A DNA stretch of 64,000 nucleotides from Euglena gracilis (lineage: Eukaryota > Euglenida > Euglenophyceae > Euglenales). The position numbers and the translations under genes are program-made. The notes below the pieces were generated by a model. It saw nothing but the letters and a program-made list of their open reading frames with translations, was not told the DNA's origin and did no database searches. Shown here one piece after another: positions 59,669-64,000 of the stretch (the first letter of the stretch is position 1; the number at the start of each line of letters is the position of its first letter). The stretch spans positions 77,510,073 to 77,574,072 of the forward strand of contig CP154954.1 of NCBI GenBank assembly GCA_039621445.1, read 5' to 3'.

Positions 59669-60081
59669 ATGTTGGTCCCTGGGGCCAGCTGACGTGCCAG
59701 GCCGGTGGGGCGCTGTGCCTGTCCAGCCTCGCCTGCAGCTACTACCTCCGCCACCTCGGCAAGGACAATCGGGGGAAGTGACCCACCGCTGCGGGGGGGG
59801 GGGGGGCACTGGTGCTGGCATGCCCAGAAAGAGGTGGGCAAGTTTGGCGCATTGACGCCTCTTGTCCGTTCGGCTTCTTTTTTTGATTGCATTGTGGCAC
59901 CGGCGAAGTCCCGCGAGGAACCACTCGTCAAATTACATCATGTCATGGATTGCACAGTGCCTTGCGGGCGTCAAACGAAGGAAACCCGTCTCTCTGAGTG
60001 AAATGGTGGTGAGTTTTAAGGGATTTGTTGGTCCAAAGTACAATCCTCCCAAACCCCCAAAATTTTGATTTTGAACAGAAT

Positions 60082-60195
60082 GACGAGTTAACGTCGACTC
60101 GCGTTAACTCGTGAGTCGACAAGTCACGTCGTCGTCGACTCCAAACACGTCGACTCCAAACACGTCGACGACGACGTGTTTGGAGGACGTTATTT
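60082..60195. repeat. GTCGAC-rich foldback cluster
   Basis: Hairpin 1: ACGAGTTAACG (60,083-60,093) with CGTTAACTCGT (60,102-60,112). Hairpin 2: CTCCAAACACGTCG with CGACGACGACGTGTTTGGAG (from about 60,139 to 60,185). Several GTCGAC and ACGT palindromes lie between. In style it matches the GAGCATCC foldbacks, with a different motif. Confidence 0.8.
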
Positions 60196-60600
60196 CATTG
60201 TTTTTTCCATTTGCCATCACCACTCCCCCCCAGCCTTCTTTTTAAGGAAGCCCCCCCCCCCAGGGGGGCTGAGCACGAGGGGCAAAGCATTTTCGGCTTT
60301 TGAGGTGGGTAGTGCTTTAGCCCCCCCCGCCAAGGGCTCCATGGCCAGAAAATGAACATTTTCAAGGCAAATTTTTCTGGGGGTGGCAGGCACCGGCAGG
60401 GATGGATGGGAAGCCCTTCGGTGTTGAGGTAGATGGTAGGGGGGGGGGGTCGCTGAGCTCTTATCCCTTTATGGGTAAGAGCTAAGCTTACCCCTGGGGG
60501 AAACCCCCCTCCCCCCCCCCCTCGGGGCCACCTCGGGAACCGGCGGATTATTCCCATGATCATGGCCCCATTCCCGAAAAAAAATTTTTAGTCGCGAGCG
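60196..60600. repeat. GC-rich mini-element cluster
   Basis: C-runs and G-runs, the CACCGGCAGGGATGGATGGG phrase shared with 62.23 kb (complement), and the inverted pair AGCTCTTATCCC / GGGTAAGAGCT around 60,456-60,482. No gene. Confidence 0.45.
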
Positions 60601-60769
60601 ACTGGATTTCTGGTTTCCGAATCACCTGGGTTTGACCCCCAACTCCCCGCCAGGCCCGAGTTATTCACGCGCGAAGGGGTCCAAACTGGGTAGGATCGGC
60701 CCGCCCCCCTTTTCAAGGCCCCCCCTTTTGGACTCTGCCATTTCGGCCAAAAAAAAATGTCAATTTTCA

Positions 60770-62175
60770 AAATATCTCCAAAATGAAGCCAAATCAAAGG
60801 AAATGTCCAGAGACCTAATTTGAAGCCTTTGGAACGCCTCATCTGCTGGTATTTTGATTTCCCCGCAACTCCCCGCCTAGCCCGAGGTACGGCCGTTTTT
60901 CGGCCGATTTTGGCCATTTTGTACACTTTTTCCACTGGTGGACTTAGTCGAAAGTCGAAAAAAATCGAAAATTTTTTTTGCCCAAAACCATGCTTTTTTT
61001 TGGCCTCCCGGACCCGGAAGAAGTGTTTTCGAGCCGAAAATGAGCGTTTTTCGACCCCCCCCCCCGGCCCATCATGGCCATCATGACCCATGTTGCCCAT
61101 AATGACCCATGATGGCCATCACGACCCATGATGATGGCCATCATGACCCATGATGGCCATCATGACGCTTGATCATGACACATGATGGCCATCATGGCCC
61201 TTGATCATGACCCATGATGGCCATCATGACCCTTGATGCCCGTCATGACCCATGATGGCCATCATGACCCTGGATGCCCATCATGACCCATGATGGCCAT
61301 CATGACCCATGATGGCCATCATGACCCTGGATGCCCATCATGACCCATGACAGCCCTGATGGCCAGTTTGTACACTTTTCCCACTGTCCGACTTCCGTTT
61401 TCGGGGGTGGGGGGCCAAAAAATCAATGTTTCCAAAGTTTCTCGAAAATGATGCAAAATCAAAGGAAATGTCCGGAGACCTAAATTGAGGCCCTTGGAAC
61501 ACTCTACCTACTGGTATTTTGGTTTCCCCACAACTCACCGCCTAGCCCGAGATACGGCCGTTTTTCGGCTAAATTGGCCGAAAAACGGCCGTATCTCGCC
61601 ATTTTGTACGCTATTTCGACTGTCCGACTTGGCCGTTTTCGGCCCAAAAAGTCAAAAAAAATCGATTTTTTTTTGCCTGAAACGATGTTTTTGGCCTCCC
61701 GGACCGAAAAAACTGTTTTTCAGCCGAAAATGAGCGTTTTTCGACCCGCCAGCCCCCGTTTTGGGCTGCCAACACATTCATTGACTTAGGGTCATTTTTG
61801 GGTGGATAAAGTTGAAAAAAATCGAAATTTTTTTTGCCTGAAACGATGTTTTTTGGCCTCCCTGACCCCGAAAAGCTGTGTTTGAGCCGAAAATGAGCGA
61901 TTTTCGACCCGCCAGCGCCCCGTTTTGGGCCGCCAACCCATTGACTTTCAAAAAGTCGAAAAAATCTAAAAAAAAAAAAATTTTGCCTGAAACGATGTTT
62001 TTAGGCCTCCCGGACCCGAAAAAACTGTTTTTCAGCCGAAAATGAGCGTTTTTCGACCCGCCAGCCCCCGTTTTGGGCCCATTTTCGGTCAAAAAAAGCC
62101 GAAAAAAAATCGAAAAAAGAGTTTGCCCGAAACCATGTTTTTTTGGCCTCCCGGACCTGGAAAACATGTTTTTTT
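60770..62175. repeat. Degenerate tandem repeats, 140-160 bp and larger
   Basis: The phrase GCCTGAAACGATGTTTTT and relatives start at 60,980, 61,675, 61,836, 61,985 and 62,125, each followed by GGCCTCCCGGACC, GAAAATGAGCG and TTTTCGACCC. Spacing in the last four is 161, 149 and 140 bp. A larger duplication pairs 60,775-61,060 with 61,437-61,760 (AAATCAAAGGAAATGTCC, CTGGTATTTTG, CGCCTAGCCCGAG). Minus ORFs through it are not convincing. Confidence 0.8.
61068..61362. repeat. Palindromic minisatellite, about 18-19 bp monomer
   Basis: Tandem ATGGCCATCATGACCC(ATG) units, with variants GATCATGAC, GATGCCCGTC and CTGGATGCCC. ATGGCCAT and ATCATGAT-like cores are self-complementary. The array sits inside the duplicated 60.77-62.17 kb region, between its two large copies. 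Confidence 0.85.
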
Positions 62176-62261
62176 TGAGCCCCCCCCCCCCCCGTGTCGG
62201 GAGGGGGGGTCCGACCCCCCCCCCTCAAGGCTTCCCATCCATCCCTGGGCACCGGGGTGCA

Positions 62262-62615
62262 AAACCGAGGGGGGGCTGTGCCTGCTATGGGCAGGCACTC
62301 CAGGGCAGCAGACACTCCCCCCCCCAGAGTTGGTAAATGAAGCCTCCCCCCATAGCCCCCCATCAGATTGTCAGGCTGTCCCCACCTCGACCAAGCAAGA
62401 AACAATTTAAAAGCCCTGATATAAGGGCGAGGCTGAGGGAAATCTGGTCCCTCAGTGCTATGGGAAGAGGATGCAGGATATGGCATGGAAAAAGATCACT
62501 CCCTCTCCCCCCCCCCAGTTTCTGTGCCTGCCCCCAGACCCCCCATCAGGTTGTCAGGCTGTCCCCCCCTCGCCTTGCAGGTTGCAATTTAAAAGCCCTG
62601 ATGCGAGGCTGGGGT
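62262..62615. repeat. Tandem duplicate of about 180 bp plus mini-element end
   Basis: CCCCATCAGATTGTCAGGCT...CAATTTAAAAGCCCTGAT (62,358-62,422) recurs as CCCCATCAGGTTGTCAGGCT...CAATTTAAAAGCCCTGAT (62,541-62,602); each phrase is given in parts. 62,274-62,345 matches 4711-4785. Confidence 0.7.
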
Positions 62616-62716
62616 CTGGTCCGGATTTTGACTTTTTTGGGGGGGGGGGGATGTACATGGAAGATCTTGGGTTAGGGCCTTTGGAAGCAACCCATCTAAG
62701 AGTCTGCCTCAAAAAA

Positions 62717-63187
62717 TTAGGAGTTTGTCGAAAAGAAAAGGAAGCCTTCTCCGATCCCCTTGCTTCCCCATCTATTTTCGGTCTCTTGTCTTCCGCTGTG
62801 CCTGGCAGCTGCATATTGTATCTTCTGCACCTTGCTCCTTTTGTATTCTGTTCTGTTGTCCGACGTAACACATCCAGCTCTTGCACCGCATTCGCATGTA
62901 GTTCTAGCCCTCCTTTCAGCCAGCAGGCAGCTTGTGTTCTGGCAAAGCTGATGGACCAATCTCATCCATCCCACAGTAATTTTTTTTATTACACTAAATT
63001 TTAGGTTTGAAAAATGTCCTGAAATTATTTTACCGCTCATATTTGCACACCAAGGTACGCAAATAATCACACACACCCACGACCACGCACACACACACAA
63101 CATACAACACACATATTTTTTAAATAATTTAATGACTTGTTTGGTGTAATTTTGGTAACAATTATGCAAATGGAAGGTTGACCCCAA
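62717..63187 (-). pseudogene. 156-codon ORF, possible exon relic
   Basis: Minus frame whose second half has a balanced, Cys- and charge-containing composition (LVHQLCQNTSCLLAERRAR, TTCECGARAGC, SDNRTEYKRSK). The first half is hydrophobic and includes CA-repeat translation (VCAWSWVCVIICVPWC), so only the part below about 62,950 could be old coding sequence. No domain recognised. Confidence 0.2.
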
Positions 63188-63582
63188 TGATGATATGTTT
63201 CTTCAGTGCGATTACGATACTCCAAAGTACTCCGATGTTCTTATTTTTTGACTGATTTTTAGTATCAATTTTTTTTCTGTTTTCTTCCAGCAGCCGTTTT
63301 TTATCCTGTTTGCATAAAAATTTAACAGAGGTCTCACAATATGGCCCAGGCTGTCAGGTGTGATAATTTCCCAAGGAAGGGGAATCGTTCCAAAATACTA
63401 CAGAGTTGTTCCAAAGAAAAGAACATATCAACATCTGAAATATAATATCGGAGAAAAAGAATTTGATCATATATCATAATAGAAATTAACCACTAACCTT
63501 TCAAAGTTTCCTGTGAACATTTGAAGCTCTTGATTGAAGTACCAGCTTTCAGGGTCCTGACAGGAGGTACTGCAGACATACT

Positions 63583-63630
63583 GGAATTATTATTATTATA
63601 TATTATTATTATCATATTATTATTGTCCAG
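63583..63630. repeat. ATT microsatellite
   Basis: Interrupted ATT/TATT repeats of about 45 bp. The rest of 63,190-63,760 is AT-rich with nothing assignable. Confidence 0.9.
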
Positions 63631-63784
63631 AAGTGAGGGAAGTGAGGTTGGTTGCTGGGGCTGAGAAGCAAAGGAACACAGCTATACCCGGAGGCACGAG
63701 GTTTTTTGGTGCAGCTTTCACATGTGGATTACCAGGGGGGGGGATGCAGCTTGCATAATTTGCTTTTTTTTTCATAATCAGGTT

Positions 63785-64000
63785 TTCCCGAAATTTGCAT
63801 TTTTTTGCATTTTTTTGCATTTTTTTGCATAAAATATTTTGCCCTGGAATAAAATTTTGTAGTTGGTTTGCATTTTTTTGCGTTTTTTTGCATAAAATAT
63901 TTTGCCCTGGAAAATTTTTTTGATTTTAGGCAGCAACGCTCTGTCATATTCCAGCTTTTTCTCAAGGTTTTCATGCAAGTTGCATTTTTTGCATTTTTTT
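63785..64000. repeat. GCATTTTTTT repeats with 64-bp duplication
   Basis: TTTTTTGCAT units at 10-bp steps (63,797-63,830). GCATAAAATATTTTGCCCTGGAA then recurs 64 bp later (starts 63,827 and 63,891; given here as GCATAAAATATTTTGCCCTG plus GAA). The same TTGCATTTTTT words resume at 63,976-64,000, so the repeat continues past the window. Confidence 0.85.

Overview
The window looks like non-coding, repeat-dominated DNA from an animal nuclear genome. The evidence is long microsatellites (CA, GA, TA, TATG, GAT/GAC), a degenerate TTAGGG-type array (the telomere motif of vertebrates and many other metazoans), intron-like splice signals around a few high-GC3 open stretches, and many short non-autonomous DNA transposons. 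No bacterial gene arrangement, rRNA, tRNA or CRISPR array was recognised. I could not name the organism or any intact protein-coding gene. Everything called coding here is a putative exon, a relic, or an ORF kept open across duplicates.

Layout. 1-3.7 kb: a partial copy of a repeat family that dominates 43.6-48.9 kb, a TA-flanked MITE, and a relic next to a GAT/GAC microsatellite. 3.75-5.7 kb: an old, diverged copy of the first part of the large array, interrupted by two later insertions. 6.3-6.96 kb: CA/GA microsatellite. 6,961-41,618: four tandem units of about 8.0-9.3 kb. Using segments A-R as landmarks, the inferred ancestral order is A B C D E F G H I J K L M S N O P Q R. Unit 1 lacks H-K, units 2 and 4 lack S, unit 3 lacks K to early S, and unit 4 carries an internal repeat of E-G and stops before R. 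The second halves of units 2 and 3 are nearly identical, so the array has recombined recently.

41.6-43.6 kb holds three minus-strand exon candidates with good splice acceptors, two of them well supported. 43.6-48.9 kb is a second tandem array (0.59-0.88 kb units in a higher-order period of about 1.6 kb) whose minus strand carries repeated exon-like ORFs with splice-donor consensus. 48.9-50.1 kb and 55.7-56.6 kb are paralogous relics of a minus-strand coding sequence.

50.7-53.5 kb is the most structured part: a palindromic foldback array, a hairpin, a degenerate TTAGGG array split in two by a TA-flanked MITE, then a second foldback array. 54-64 kb is a mosaic of GC-rich mini-transposons (one with a perfect 8-bp target duplication typical of hAT elements), poly-G tracts, a perfect 36-bp palindrome, a Sal I-like palindromic hairpin cluster, a palindromic minisatellite and about 140-160 bp tandem repeats.

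No pathway or operon can be described. What links the parts is mechanism: tandem segmental duplication, unit-specific deletion and microsatellite growth, and insertion of at least four kinds of short terminal-inverted-repeat element.
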